A stretch of 64,000 nt of DNA from Burkholderia cenocepacia (GTDB lineage: Bacteria > Pseudomonadota > Gammaproteobacteria > Burkholderiales > Burkholderiaceae): contig NZ_UAQZ01000001.1 in the NCBI RefSeq assembly GCF_900446215.1, positions 868,001-932,000 of the forward strand, read 5' to 3'. Position numbers and translations under genes: made by a program. Under the pieces are notes generated by a model. That model searched no databases and was not told the DNA's origin. It worked only from the letters and a program-made list of their open reading frames with translations. This document shows, in pieces, positions 51,032 to 59,517 of this stretch. Within the stretch, counting starts at the first letter, position 1, and the number at the start of each line of letters is the position of its first letter.

Positions 51032-51330
51032 CGATTACTGGCCGAATATCGTTCTTTTCAGTCAACGCCCTGTTCGTCTCGCGAACGGCTAAAACAGGGC
51101 ACCCCAGCGTACCCGGATGACCGTTTCGCTACGTTTCGTAACGGTGGGCGCTGATGTCAGGCCGGTATCATAGCGCCTAAGGGCATCCCCCAATATGCCG
51201 AATAACGGGTAAAACGGTAGTCGAACTATCAACGAATCTGAAATATTGCACAGGATTCGACAAAAATCTGAAACGGCGCCATCGCGCCGGAATGATGGCT
51301 GGACGAGGGCCGTCGACGATGATCGACCAA

Positions 51331-51350
51331 TGGTGTCACTATTGACACCA
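51331..51350. promoter_or_regulatory. Palindromic operator before the hicAB remnant
   Basis: TGGTGTCA-ctat-TGACACCA, two perfect 8-base arms (51331-51338 and 51343-51350), lies right upstream of the hicA remnant and hicB. It is the expected position of the site bound by HicB for autoregulation. Confidence 0.7.
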
Positions 51351-51368
51351 CAGGCTACGCCAAGCGAA

Positions 51369-51482
51369 TGGAAGATCCTCGACCAAATGACGCGCAAACC
51401 CGCGAAGGTGCGCTTCATCGATCTGTTCGAGATCTCGCAGGTTCTCGACGCGATCGATCGACTGAAGGAACAGAAATCATGA
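51369..51482 (+). pseudogene. hicA: hicA toxin remnant with internal deletion
   Basis: The frame encodes WKILDQMTRKPAKVRFIDLF followed directly by EISQVLDAIDRLKEQKS. In the HicA type paired with this HicB, the first block (xxILxQMxxNPxNVRFxDL) and the last block (xxQVxxVLxAIxxLE) are separated by some 40 residues with the conserved GxSHxxF/Y catalytic core; that whole core is missing. A start codon is also missing: ATG at 51368 is out of frame by one base. The stop overlaps the hicB ATG as ATGA, keeping the original coupling. No toxic product is expected. Internal deletion is inferred from family memory and not by alignment. Confidence 0.7.
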
Positions 51483-51802
51483 CCCAAGACCACTTTACGT
51501 ACCGCGTAACGTGGTCCCCGGAGGACGGGGAGCACGTCGGCCTCTGCGCGGAATTCCCGTCTCTTGCGTGGCTCGACGCAACACCGGAAGGCGCGCTGGT
51601 CGGAATTCGCCGGCTCGTCGCCGACGTCGTGAGCGAGATGACCGCGAACGGCGAGACGGTGCCCGAACCGATCGCCGACCGAACCTACAGCGGCGAATTC
51701 AAGGTCCGCATCCCGCCGCAGGCGCACCGCGCGCTGGTCATCCAGGCCGCCGAGCAAGGCGTCAGCCTCAATCGCCTCGCAAGCGCCAAGCTCTGCGCCT
51801 GA
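51479..51802 (+). CDS. hicB: HicB-family antitoxin (orphaned)
   Basis: A 107-residue protein: FTYRVTWSPEDGEHVGLCAEFPSLAWLDATPEGALVGIRRLVADVV (partial RNase H-like fold) and a C-terminal ribbon-helix-helix VRIPPQAHRALVIQAAEQGVSLNRLASAKL. This is the HicB that normally follows the HicA described above. The gene appears intact and likely still binds the palindrome at 51331-51350. With the toxin destroyed it may persist as a repressor or be in decline. Confidence 0.9.
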   Translation: MTQDHFTYRVTWSPEDGEHVGLCAEFPSLAWLDATPEGALVGIRRLVADVVSEMTANGETVPEPIADRTYSGEFKVRIPPQAHRALVIQAAEQGVSLNRLASAKLCA

Positions 51803-51824
51803 GCGCACACACCCCGGCACGCTC

Positions 51825-51866
51825 GGTCGCCCGGTCGTCCGTCCGGAAGCCGGGCGATCGCTTTTT
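51825..51866 (+). terminator. Terminator after hicB
   Basis: Ten-base arms GGTCGCCCGG (51825-51834) and CCGGGCGATC (51850-51859) with one wobble pair and a 15-base loop, followed by CTTTTT (51861-51866). Confidence 0.65.
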
Positions 51867-51918
51867 CCGCGTTGTGACAACCTGTGTGCATCGACCTGCG
51901 TCGCATCGTCGCCGGCGC

Positions 51919-51949
51919 TTGACCTTACCATCATGGGAATGTTGATACT
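51919..51949 (+). promoter_or_regulatory. MerR/CueR-type promoter of the copper ATPase
   Basis: TTGACC (51919-51924) and GATACT (51944-51949) are separated by 19 bp, the extended spacer typical of MerR-family controlled promoters. The spacer TTACCATCATGGGAATGTT carries the partial dyad CCTTACC...GGGAATG, similar to CueR/HmrR copper operators. The ATPase starts 42 bp downstream. No MerR-type gene was found nearby, so the regulator would be encoded elsewhere. Confidence 0.75.
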
Positions 51950-51991
51950 GGAACCATTCGCGGCACGAACCGCGCTTTTGGGGAATCCGAC

Positions 51992-54900
51992 ATGACTGAA
52001 CCACTTGCCTCCGCGGCACGGCAAACGATCGCGCTGAGCGTCGACGGCATGCATTGCGGCGGCTGCACGGGCCGCGTGCAGCGCGCGCTGGCCGCCGTGC
52101 CGGGCGTCGTCGATGCGGCGGTCGATCTCGATGCACAGGCGGCGACGGTCACCGCGCAGGACACGGTCGAGCCCGAGCGGCTCGTCGACGCGATCCGTGA
52201 GGCCGGCTACCACGCAGCGGTGCGCGAGGCGGCCGTCGAAGCCGGTGTGGCCACGCCGGCGGCGCGCGAAGCAACGTCGCCTGCGCCGGCCGCCGCCGCG
52301 ACGATCGAACTCGATATCGATGGCATGACCTGCGCGTCATGTGTGTCGCGCGTCGAAAAGGCGCTCGCGAAGGTGCCGGGCGTCACGCGCGCATCGGTCA
52401 ACCTTGCGACCGAACGCGCGACGGTCGACGCGTCGGCCGGGGTTTCCGCCGCGCAATTGGCAGATGCCGTGAAACAGGCCGGCTATGGCGCGACGCCGAC
52501 AGCGTCGGATACCAATGCCCCGGCCGCCGCCCCGACCCGCCCCGCTACGCCCGCGAGCATCGAACTCGACATCGACGGGATGACCTGCGCGTCGTGCGTG
52601 TCGCGTGTCGAGAAGGCGCTCGCGAAAGTGCCGGGCGTCACGCGCGCCTCGGTCAACCTGGCAACTGAACGCGCGACGGTCGACGCGTCGGCCGACGTAT
52701 CCGCCGCCCAGCTTGCCGAAGCGGTGAAACACGCCGGCTACGGCGCGACACCGGCGGCCGTCGCCACGCCTGCCGCCCCCGCCACCTCCGCCGCCACTTC
52801 CGCGGCCGCCGACGTCGAACTCGACATCGGCGGCATGACCTGCGCGTCCTGCGCCGGCCGCGTCGAAAAAGCGCTGGCCGCCGTGCCGGGCGTCGCGCGC
52901 GCGACGGTCAATCTCGCGACCGAGCGCGCGTCGGTGCACGGCGCCGGCGCACTCGACGCCGCCGCGCTGATCGCCGCCGTCACCACGGCCGGCTACCATG
53001 CATCGCTTCCCGCCGCGTCACCCGCCGGCGCAACGGCCGGCGCCGACGCGCAACCGGCCGGCCCCGCGCCGGACGCCGACGCACGCAAGCGCCGCGAGGC
53101 CATCCGCGAACGCAACCTCGTGATCGGCGCCGCCGTGCTGAGCGCGCCGCTCGTCGCGCCGATGCTCGCCGCGCCGTTCGGCCTCGACCTGATGCTGCCC
53201 GGCTGGCTCCAGCTCGTGCTCGCGTCGATCGTGCAGTTCGGCTTCGGCGCACGCTTCTATCGCGCGGCCTGGCATGCGGTGAAGGCGCGCACCGGCAACA
53301 TGGACCTGCTCGTCGCGCTCGGCACGTCGGCCGCGTACGGGCTGAGCCTGTGGATGCTGCTGCGCGATCCCGCGCATCCGGGCCATCTGTATTTCGAAGC
53401 GTCGGCCGTCATCGTCACGCTCGTGCGCTTCGGCAAGTGGCTCGAATCGCGCGCGAAGCGCCAGACCACCGAGGCAATCCGCGCGCTGAACGCGCTGCGC
53501 CCCGACCGCGCGCGGGTCGTCGAGCACGGCGTCGAACGCGACGTGCCGCTGTCGCAGGTGCGCGTCGGCACGCACGTCAGCATCCGGCCCGGCGAGCGCG
53601 TGCCGGTCGACGGGCGGATCGTGTCGGGCCGCTCGCACATCGACGAATCGCTGATCACCGGCGAAAGCCTGCCCGTGCCGAAGGACGACGGCGACGCCGT
53701 CACGGCCGGCTCGATCAACGGCGAAGGCGCGCTCGTCGTCGCAACCACCGCGATCGGCGCGGAGACGACGCTCGCGCGCATCATCCGCCTCGTCGAATCC
53801 GCGCAGGCCGAGAAGGCGCCGATCCAGCGGCTCGTCGATCGCGTCAGCGAGGTGTTCGTGCCGGCGATCCTCGGCATCGCCGTGCTGACGCTGGTCGGCT
53901 GGCTGATCGCCGGCGCCGGGATGGAAACCGCGATCCTCAACGCGGTCGCGGTGCTCGTGATCGCCTGCCCGTGCGCGCTCGGTCTCGCGACGCCGGCCGC
54001 GATCATGGCCGGCACCGGCGTCGCGGCCCGGCACGGCGTGCTGATCAAGGACGCGCAGGCGCTCGAACTCGCGCAGCGCACGACCGTGATCGCGTTCGAC
54101 AAGACCGGTACGCTGACCGAAGGCAAACCGTCCGTGACGGCGTTCGACGCCGTCGGCGTGCCGCGCGACGAAGCGCTCGCGCTCGCGGCGGCCGTGCAGC
54201 GGCAGAGCGACCATCCGCTCGCGCGCGCGGTGGTCGCCGCGCATGACGCCGACGTGGCCGCACAGGGCGGCGTAGCCGCGCCGGTCGTCGCGACCGATGC
54301 ACGCGCGGTGGCCGGGCGCGGTGTGGAAGCGCACGTCGGCGGGCAACAACTTGCGCTCGGCAGTACGCGCTGGCGCGACGAACTCGGCATCGCGGTACCG
54401 CCGGCGCTCGACGCGCGCGCGGCGGAACTCGAACGCGCCGGCAATACGATCTCGTGGTTGATGCGCGTCGATGCGCCGCGCGCGGTGCTCGCGCTGATCG
54501 CATTCGGCGACACCGTGAAGCCGGGCGCCCGCGACGCGATCGCGGCGCTGTCGGCGCGCGGCGTCGCGAGCGCACTCGTGACGGGCGACAACCGTGGCAG
54601 CGCGGCGGCCGTCGCGGCGGCGCTCGGCATCGGCGAAGTGCACGCGCAGGTGCTGCCCGACGACAAGGCACGCGTCGTCGCCGAGCTGAAGCGCACGCAC
54701 GGCGGCGTCGTCGCGATGGTCGGCGACGGGATCAACGATGCGCCCGCGCTCGCCGCGGCGGACGTCGGCATCGCGATGGCGACCGGCACCGACGTCGCGA
54801 TGCACACGGCCGGCATCACGCTGATGCGCGGCGACCCGGCGCTCGTCGCCGACGCGATCGACATCTCGAAGCGCACGTACCGCAAGATCCAGCAGAACCT

Positions 54901-55054
54901 GTTCTGGGCGTTCGTGTACAACCTCGTCGGCGTGCCGCTCGCGGCGCTCGGCTTGTTGAACCCGGTGATCGCGGGCGCCGCGATGGCGTTTTCCAGCGTC
55001 AGCGTCGTAACCAACGCGCTGCTGCTGCGGAGATGGAAAGGCCGCGCGCGTTGA
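51992..55054 (+). CDS. copA: Copper-exporting P1B-type ATPase with four HMA domains
   Basis: A 1020-residue ATPase that pumps Cu(I) out of the cytosol. Four N-terminal heavy-metal domains with CxxC: GMHCGGC (Cys22/25), GMTCASC (C113/C116), GMTCASC (C198/C201), GMTCASC (C283/C286). Then eight helices with the transport site CPC (659-661) in [14 protein letters not shown], phosphorylation site DKTGT (D703), SDHPLARAV (P-type HP motif) and [17 protein letters not shown]2 and HMA3 are nearly identical, indicating a recent tandem duplication. Alanine/proline-rich linkers separate the HMA domains. The start is ATG 51992 (GGGGAA upstream). Typical homologues have one or two HMA domains, so four is high for a bacterium. 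Confidence 0.96.
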   Translation: MTEPLASAARQTIALSVDGMHCGGCTGRVQRALAAVPGVVDAAVDLDAQAATVTAQDTVEPERLVDAIREAGYHAAVREAAVEAGVATPAAREATSPAPAAAATIELDIDGMTCASCVSRVEKALAKVPGVTRASVNLATERATVDASAGVSAAQLADAVKQAGYGATPTASDTNAPAAAPTRPATPASIELDIDGMTCASCVSRVEKALAKVPGVTRASVNLATERATVDASADVSAAQLAEAVKHAGYGATPAAVATPAAPATSAATSAAADVELDIGGMTCASCAGRVEKALAAVPGVARATVNLATERASVHGAGALDAAALIAAVTTAGYHASLPAASPAGATAGADAQPAGPAPDADARKRREAIRERNLVIGAAVLSAPLVAPMLAAPFGLDLMLPGWLQLVLASIVQFGFGARFYRAAWHAVKARTGNMDLLVALGTSAAYGLSLWMLLRDPAHPGHLYFEASAVIVTLVRFGKWLESRAKRQTTEAIRALNALRPDRARVVEHGVERDVPLSQVRVGTHVSIRPGERVPVDGRIVSGRSHIDESLITGESLPVPKDDGDAVTAGSINGEGALVVATTAIGAETTLARIIRLVESAQAEKAPIQRLVDRVSEVFVPAILGIAVLTLVGWLIAGAGMETAILNAVAVLVIACPCALGLATPAAIMAGTGVAARHGVLIKDAQALELAQRTTVIAFDKTGTLTEGKPSVTAFDAVGVPRDEALALAAAVQRQSDHPLARAVVAAHDADVAAQGGVAAPVVATDARAVAGRGVEAHVGGQQLALGSTRWRDELGIAVPPALDARAAELERAGNTISWLMRVDAPRAVLALIAFGDTVKPGARDAIAALSARGVASALVTGDNRGSAAAVAAALGIGEVHAQVLPDDKARVVAELKRTHGGVVAMVGDGINDAPALAAADVGIAMATGTDVAMHTAGITLMRGDPALVADAIDISKRTYRKIQQNLFWAFVYNLVGVPLAALGLLNPVIAGAAMAFSSVSVVTNALLLRRWKGRAR

Positions 55055-55188
55055 GGCGGCAAGCGATGAATGGCGGACGGCCGAACGGGCCGTTCGGCGT
55101 TCGATCGACAGGAAGGGTCGGGAAGATAGCCGGCTACGTAGTGCGCCGAACCGACAGCACGCGACGATGCATCGCGATGCCGGCGGAT

Positions 55189-55668
55189 TCAGTTCGACAC
55201 GACCGGTTTGATCAACGTCGTGGTGATCGGCGCGAAGCCGCATGCTCGATACAGCGCACGCGCCGCCGCGTTGTGATTGAAGACCGACAGCCCGATCTCG
55301 GTAACGCCGTACCGGCGCGCCTCGGCATCGAGCGCATCGAGCGCGCGCGTGGCCCAGCCCTGGCGGCGCCGGGACGGGACGATGTCGAGGTCGTAGATGA
55401 ACAGCGTGCGGTTCGGCCCTTCGGGGACGATCGCGTACCAGAGGTCGCCCACCGTGTCGCCGCTGGCGCCATCGATGAGTGTGACGAGGGTCTGGCCGGC
55501 GGTCAGCAGGCCGTCCGGCAGCAGCGTGTCGAAACAGGCGCGCGCACGGTCGGACGCGTCTTCGACAGCATTTTGTCCGGAAGAAACGAGGTCGCGCGCG
55601 TAGCCGTCGATGGCTCGCGTGCGGTACGCGTGGAATTCGCCGGCCGTCATCGGCCGCATCTGCAACAT
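55189..55668 (-). CDS. GNAT-family N-acetyltransferase
   Basis: A 159-residue acetyltransferase: RPMTAGEFHAYRTRAIDGYARDL start, GDLWYAIVPEGPNRTLFIYDLDIVPSRRRQGWATRALDALDAEARRYG with the RRQGWA acetyl-CoA site, and LSVFNHNAAARALYRACGFAPITTTL at the end. Such 'YARDL' GNATs are widespread; the substrate is unknown. The first Met with a plausible context is 55668; a longer reading to 55746 has no ribosome site and would span the sequence next to the 8-bp repeat. Confidence 0.82.
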   Translation of the reverse strand: MLQMRPMTAGEFHAYRTRAIDGYARDLVSSGQNAVEDASDRARACFDTLLPDGLLTAGQTLVTLIDGASGDTVGDLWYAIVPEGPNRTLFIYDLDIVPSRRRQGWATRALDALDAEARRYGVTEIGLSVFNHNAAARALYRACGFAPITTTLIKPVVSN

Positions 55669-55775
55669 GGCCCGGTCGCCGTGAACGGAATCGGACTTCC
55701 AGTGTAGCGGGACACTCGCACCGGCGCGCGATGCGGCGGTGGACACGGGCAGGCGGGTGCGGCGGACGCCGCGCC

Positions 55776-55831
55776 GAATCAGCGAATCAGCGAATCAGCG
55801 AATCAGCGAATCAGCGAATCAGCGAATCAGC
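55776..55831. repeat. Tandem repeat of seven GAATCAGC units
   Basis: Seven perfect copies of the 8-bp unit GAATCAGC run from 55776 to 55831. The unit length is not a multiple of three. The right end of the array supplies the stop codon (TGA, complement of 55827-55829) of the 51-aa gene on the minus strand. Confidence 0.97.
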
Positions 55832-55982
55832 GACGGTACAGGACGATCGGCACGAGGTGCGCACGACGCACGCGCTCGGCTTCGGCACGACGCGCGGCGT
55901 ACGAGTATTCGGCGTCGAGCGGCAGGTGCGGGGACACGAACAGGTCGTCGATCTTTTGCAGTAGGGCGAGGATGAAGCTCAT
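55827..55982 (-). CDS. 51-residue hypothetical protein ending in a tandem repeat
   Basis: A small protein, MSFILALLQKIDDLFVSPHLPL then EYSYAARRAEAERVRRAHLVP and IVLYRR. An N-terminal amphipathic or membrane-associated helix precedes an Arg/Glu-rich helix and a hydrophobic end. CAGGAG stands six bases before ATG 55982, a convincing start; below the length threshold for usual open-frame lists. The TGA is made by the first unit of the repeat array. No family was recognised. Preceded by two GGGTTTTCCC boxes. Confidence 0.65.
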   Translation of the reverse strand: MSFILALLQKIDDLFVSPHLPLDAEYSYAARRAEAERVRRAHLVPIVLYRR

Positions 55983-56005
55983 GTGAGACTCCTGACAGAT
56001 GTGAC

Positions 56006-56051
56006 TAGGGTTTTCCCTTAGATGACCTCCATTCTAAGGGTTTTCCCTTAA
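56006..56051. promoter_or_regulatory. Two GGGTTTTCCC boxes 30 bp apart
   Basis: TAGGGTTTTCCCTTAG (56006-56021) and TAAGGGTTTTCCCTTAA (56035-56051): same core GGGTTTTCCC at 56008-56017 and 56038-56047, each flanked by AGGG/CCCT symmetry, exactly 30 bp or about three helical turns apart. They lie 26-65 bp upstream of the 51-aa gene's start, as an operator or activator site pair would. Confidence 0.65.
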
Positions 56052-56157
56052 CTCTGCCAGTGCGCTGCATCGGTTTGCCGCACGCACGCGACAGCCGCGC
56101 GTCGGTGCGAAACGGCGATCCTTGCTGCGCCGGGCTTCCAGGATAGGGTCGAAACGA

Positions 56158-57501
56158 TTAACGCGTGCGGCGGACCCGCTTTGCGACGGCCGCCTCGCGG
56201 TTCGCGTTGCGTTGCAGCCGGTCGACTTGCGACAGCAGCGCTTCGTGGTGCTCCTCGAGCGTCATCAGCGTGGCCTGCTGCGTCGACAGGTCGGCCGCGA
56301 GACGATCGATCCGTTGCTGCTTGGTGGCGACGTCCTGCTTCAGATGCGCGATCTGCCGCGTTTGCAGCACCAGCGCGACGAGCCCCGCCAGCACGACGAC
56401 GGCCAGCGCGAGCAGCAAGCGGTTGACGCGGCGCATCTCGCGATCGGCCGCGCGGGTCAGGCCGTCGACGTCGGCCTGCAGCGCGGCGAGCCGGTCGGTC
56501 AGCGGGCGCAGGTGGGTGTCCGGATCGAAGGCCGGCGCGGCCGGTTGCGTACGCTCGGACGATGGCCTGGTCACGAACGACGCGACGGATGCCACCGGCT
56601 GTGCAACCGGCGACTGCGAAGCGTCGGGCTGCGCCGCTGCGTCGCGAGGCTTCGCGAATGGCGTGGCGATGACCGGTTCGGGCGGCTGTGCGGACGGTGC
56701 CTGCGTCTGCGGCTCGGCCGGCGCAGCCTGGACCGACGGCGGGTTCGAATCGACGCTCGGCGCAACCGGCACGGCCGGCGTCGCCGCCGCTTCGTTGGCA
56801 CCGGCAGCCGCCCGGCGTTTGCCGCCCGACGACGCGCGGCGTTCCTTCGCGGCATCACCGGAAGATTTCCCTTCGCGGGATTTGACGACCGCCGCCTCGA
56901 CTGCAGGCTGCGCGGCTTCGGCGTCTGCTGCTTGCGATTCGACCGTCCGCGCCGCAACGCCATCGGCGGCTTGCAGCTTCGTCGCCGCCTTCGCGGCGCC
57001 GTCGATCACGGGACCATCGATCTTCGTGGCGGCGCCAGCGCCCGCGGGCAAATCGGCGGCCTGCGCTGCAAGACGCTCTGCGGATGCGCTGTAGACGTTC
57101 GCGGCCGTCCCGCCTTCAGGCGTCGAAACGGCCTCGACCGCCGCAACCGTCGCCGCCGCACTCTCCGCTTCCGCACGCGTTGCCACGGCCGCATCCGCTG
57201 GCGGACTGAACCCGTCCAGCATGGCCTGTCGACCGTCGTCGACACCGGCTGCCGCATCGCCCTCCACGCTCGCTTCATCGTGCGCCGCCACCGGCATGCG
57301 CTCGCCCGGCTCGAGCACTGGATCGCCGAACAGGTCGAGCGTCCGTTCGTCGCGCGGCGCGTCGCCGGCCGGCGCGCTGCCGGATCGTGCCGTCGCCCGG
57401 GCGGACGTGCTGCCTGCGGCAGCGGCCGAGCGCGGGCGCGAACGGGCCGACGAACGGGTGGAACGGGAGCGGGAGCGAGGCGTGGAAACGGATTCGGTCA
57501 T
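56158..57501 (-). CDS. Disordered/coiled-coil single-pass membrane protein
   Basis: A 447-residue protein: Ser/Arg/Ala-rich N-terminal 60 residues, a long Ala/Pro/Glu-rich disordered region (about 60-340), one membrane helix (RRVNRLLLALAVVVLAGLVALVLQT, about residues 365-390) and a C-terminal coiled coil RQIAHLKQDVATKQQRIDRLAADLSTQQATLMTLEEHHEALLSQVDRLQRNANREAAVAKRVRR. It contains LDLFGDPVLEPGERMP near residue 55, resembling a short linear motif. No known domain was recognised. It may be an envelope or cell-division-like scaffold; that is speculation. Start ATG at 57501. Confidence 0.6.
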   Translation of the reverse strand: MTESVSTPRSRSRSTRSSARSRPRSAAAAGSTSARATARSGSAPAGDAPRDERTLDLFGDPVLEPGERMPVAAHDEASVEGDAAAGVDDGRQAMLDGFSPPADAAVATRAEAESAAATVAAVEAVSTPEGGTAANVYSASAERLAAQAADLPAGAGAATKIDGPVIDGAAKAATKLQAADGVAARTVESQAADAEAAQPAVEAAVVKSREGKSSGDAAKERRASSGGKRRAAAGANEAAATPAVPVAPSVDSNPPSVQAAPAEPQTQAPSAQPPEPVIATPFAKPRDAAAQPDASQSPVAQPVASVASFVTRPSSERTQPAAPAFDPDTHLRPLTDRLAALQADVDGLTRAADREMRRVNRLLLALAVVVLAGLVALVLQTRQIAHLKQDVATKQQRIDRLAADLSTQQATLMTLEEHHEALLSQVDRLQRNANREAAVAKRVRRTR

Positions 57502-57593
57502 GGAAATCGGATGGCGGGGCCCGCAGGCGCGGACCCGGATGTCGAACGGAATCGGTGATCGGCCATTGTCGCACGCCCCGCAACCGATTCACG

Positions 57594-58292
57594 CTATTCG
57601 TCGCCCGACAGCCCGTTCCCGCCGTCGAAACGCGTGACGCCCGGAAGCGCGCGCAGCTTGTCGCAGATCGCCTTGTATTCGAGTTCCGACACGCGCGCCA
57701 GCGCGATGCGCACCTCGTCCTGCTCGCCCGTGTCGTCCGCGCGCTGCACGATGAACTGCTTCACGCGCGCACTGTCGGGGCCGAGCGCCGCGTGCAGCGA
57801 ATCGAACGTCAGCGTGCCGCCGGCCACCGTCAACGCGAGCTGGCGCCGCTGGCGCACCGTGAAATAGCGTCGCTCCAGCGGCTTGATGCCGGCCAGGATG
57901 ATCAGGATGATGATGGTCGCCGAAATGGACGCGACATAGAGCCCGCCGCCCACCGCCAGGCCGATCGCGGCGACCGACCACAGGCTCGCGGCCGTCGTCA
58001 GCCCGCGCACGATCTCGCCGCGCAGCAGGATCGAGCCCGCGCCGAGGAAACCGATGCCCGACACGACCTGCGCGGCGATCCGCGACGGATCGAGCACGAC
58101 GTGGTCGCTGGTGCCGAGCACGTCGGCGAAACCGAACGCCGACACGATCATGATCAGGGTCGAGCCGACGCACACCAGCATGTGCGTGCGCAGGCCGGCC
58201 GCCCACGACAGGCGCTCGCGCTCGAAGCCGATGACGCTGCCGAGCGCCGCCGCGAGAACGAGCCGCATCACGAGTTCCAGGTTGCTGAGCAT
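57594..58292 (-). CDS. MgtC/SapB family membrane protein
   Basis: A 232-residue protein with five membrane helices and a cytosolic C-terminal ACT-like domain. Seen are MRLVLAAALGSVIGFERERLSWAAGLRTHMLVCVGSTLIMIVSAFGF (MgtC signature GxxxGxERE...AGLRT), VSGIGFLGAGSIL and GLTTAASLWSVAAIGLAVGGGLY. The family is a magnesium-limitation/virulence-associated membrane protein of uncertain transport role. Start ATG at 58292. Confidence 0.9.
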   Translation of the reverse strand: MLSNLELVMRLVLAAALGSVIGFERERLSWAAGLRTHMLVCVGSTLIMIVSAFGFADVLGTSDHVVLDPSRIAAQVVSGIGFLGAGSILLRGEIVRGLTTAASLWSVAAIGLAVGGGLYVASISATIIILIILAGIKPLERRYFTVRQRRQLALTVAGGTLTFDSLHAALGPDSARVKQFIVQRADDTGEQDEVRIALARVSELEYKAICDKLRALPGVTRFDGGNGLSGDE

Positions 58293-58407
58293 CCTATTTC
58301 TCTCCTTTTTTTGGTGCCGGCCGCGCGGAATGTTTTATCCTTGGCCCCGGCCGCGCCGATTCTCCGGGCCGCGCCGACACGTTTCGATCCAAGCGCTCAA
58401 CCCCGCC

Positions 58408-59517
58408 ATGTCCGTTTCCGACTCCGCTTCCGCCCAGGCCGCCCAGCTGCGTCACCATTTCGCGCACGTCGTCTTGCCGATCTGGCGGGGTTCAGGGTTC
58501 GACCCAGCATTGCAACTGCCGTTCGAGGCCGTCGATCCGGCCACCCATGCGCCGCTGCCCGTGACCCGTTATCGCGCAATGGCGTGCGCAAGGCAACTGT
58601 TCGTGTTCGCGCAGGCCGGCGACACCGCGCACGCGGCCACGCTGTTCGACGCGCTGTGCCGGCACTTTCGCGACCCGCGCCACGGCGGCTGGATCTACAG
58701 CGTCGACGCGCAGGGCGCGCCGCTCGACACGACCAAGGATCTCTATACGCATGCGTTCATCGTGTTCGCATGTGCCGCGTGGCATGCGGCGTCGGGCGAC
58801 GCCGCCGCGCGCACGGTGGCCGAAGCAACCGCCGCGCTGATCCAGGACCGCTTCGCGCCGCGCCCCGGCGACGCGCTGCTCGATGCCGCGCGCCACGCCG
58901 ATTTCTCGTCGTCCGGCAGTGGCGCGCTGCAGAATCCGCTGATGCATCTGACCGAAGCGTGGCTCGCGGCCGCCGATGCGTTCGGCGATACCGCGTTCGA
59001 CGATGCGCTCGCGCGCACCGCGCAGGCCGTCGAACGCACGTTCGTCGATGCGGCGACCGGCTGCGTGGCCGAGCTGCCGCTCGGCGCGGCCGACAACCGT
59101 TTCGAGCCCGGCCATCAGTTCGAGTGGTTCTATCTGGTGGATGCGGCCGGTGCGCGGCTCGCGCGGACCGGGCTGCCCGCCGCGCTGTCGCGCGCGTTCG
59201 CGTTCGCCGAGCAGTACGGCGTCGATCCGCAGACGGGCGGCGTGTGCGCGGCGCTCGACGCGCACGGCGCATGCATCGACGGCACGCAGCGGATCTGGGC
59301 GCAGACCGAATACCTGCGCGCGCTGGCGACGCACGGCGGCACGCCGGCCTCCGCGCCGCTCGCGCGGCAGATCGAGCGGTTCGCCGCGCGCTTCCTGCAT
59401 CCGCGCGGCTGGTTCGAGTGCAAGACGGCGGACGGGCAGGTGTCGCGCGCCGACATGCCGTCGACGACGCCCTACCACCTCGCGACCGCCTACGCGGCGC
59501 TGCCGACCGGCGCGTAA
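58408..59517 (+). CDS. N-acylglucosamine 2-epimerase (AGE) family / mannose isomerase-like protein
   Basis: A 369-residue (alpha/alpha)6-barrel protein: [20 protein letters not shown] (RxxxQAR-like motif), [66 protein letters not shown] (the GHxxEW catalytic motif of AGE/YihS) and [10 protein letters not shown]. This family interconverts mannose/fructose or GlcNAc/ManNAc; the substrate is unknown. The ATG at 58408 is followed by [26 protein letters not shown]. The stop overlaps that of the chemoreceptor gene tail to tail. Confidence 0.88.
   Translation: MSVSDSASAQAAQLRHHFAHVVLPIWRGSGFDPALQLPFEAVDPATHAPLPVTRYRAMACARQLFVFAQAGDTAHAATLFDALCRHFRDPRHGGWIYSVDAQGAPLDTTKDLYTHAFIVFACAAWHAASGDAAARTVAEATAALIQDRFAPRPGDALLDAARHADFSSSGSGALQNPLMHLTEAWLAAADAFGDTAFDDALARTAQAVERTFVDAATGCVAELPLGAADNRFEPGHQFEWFYLVDAAGARLARTGLPAALSRAFAFAEQYGVDPQTGGVCAALDAHGACIDGTQRIWAQTEYLRALATHGGTPASAPLARQIERFAARFLHPRGWFECKTADGQVSRADMPSTTPYHLATAYAALPTGA

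Noticed and set aside
55776..55831. CRISPR-like array
   Set aside because: Units of eight without spacers; it is a simple tandem repeat.
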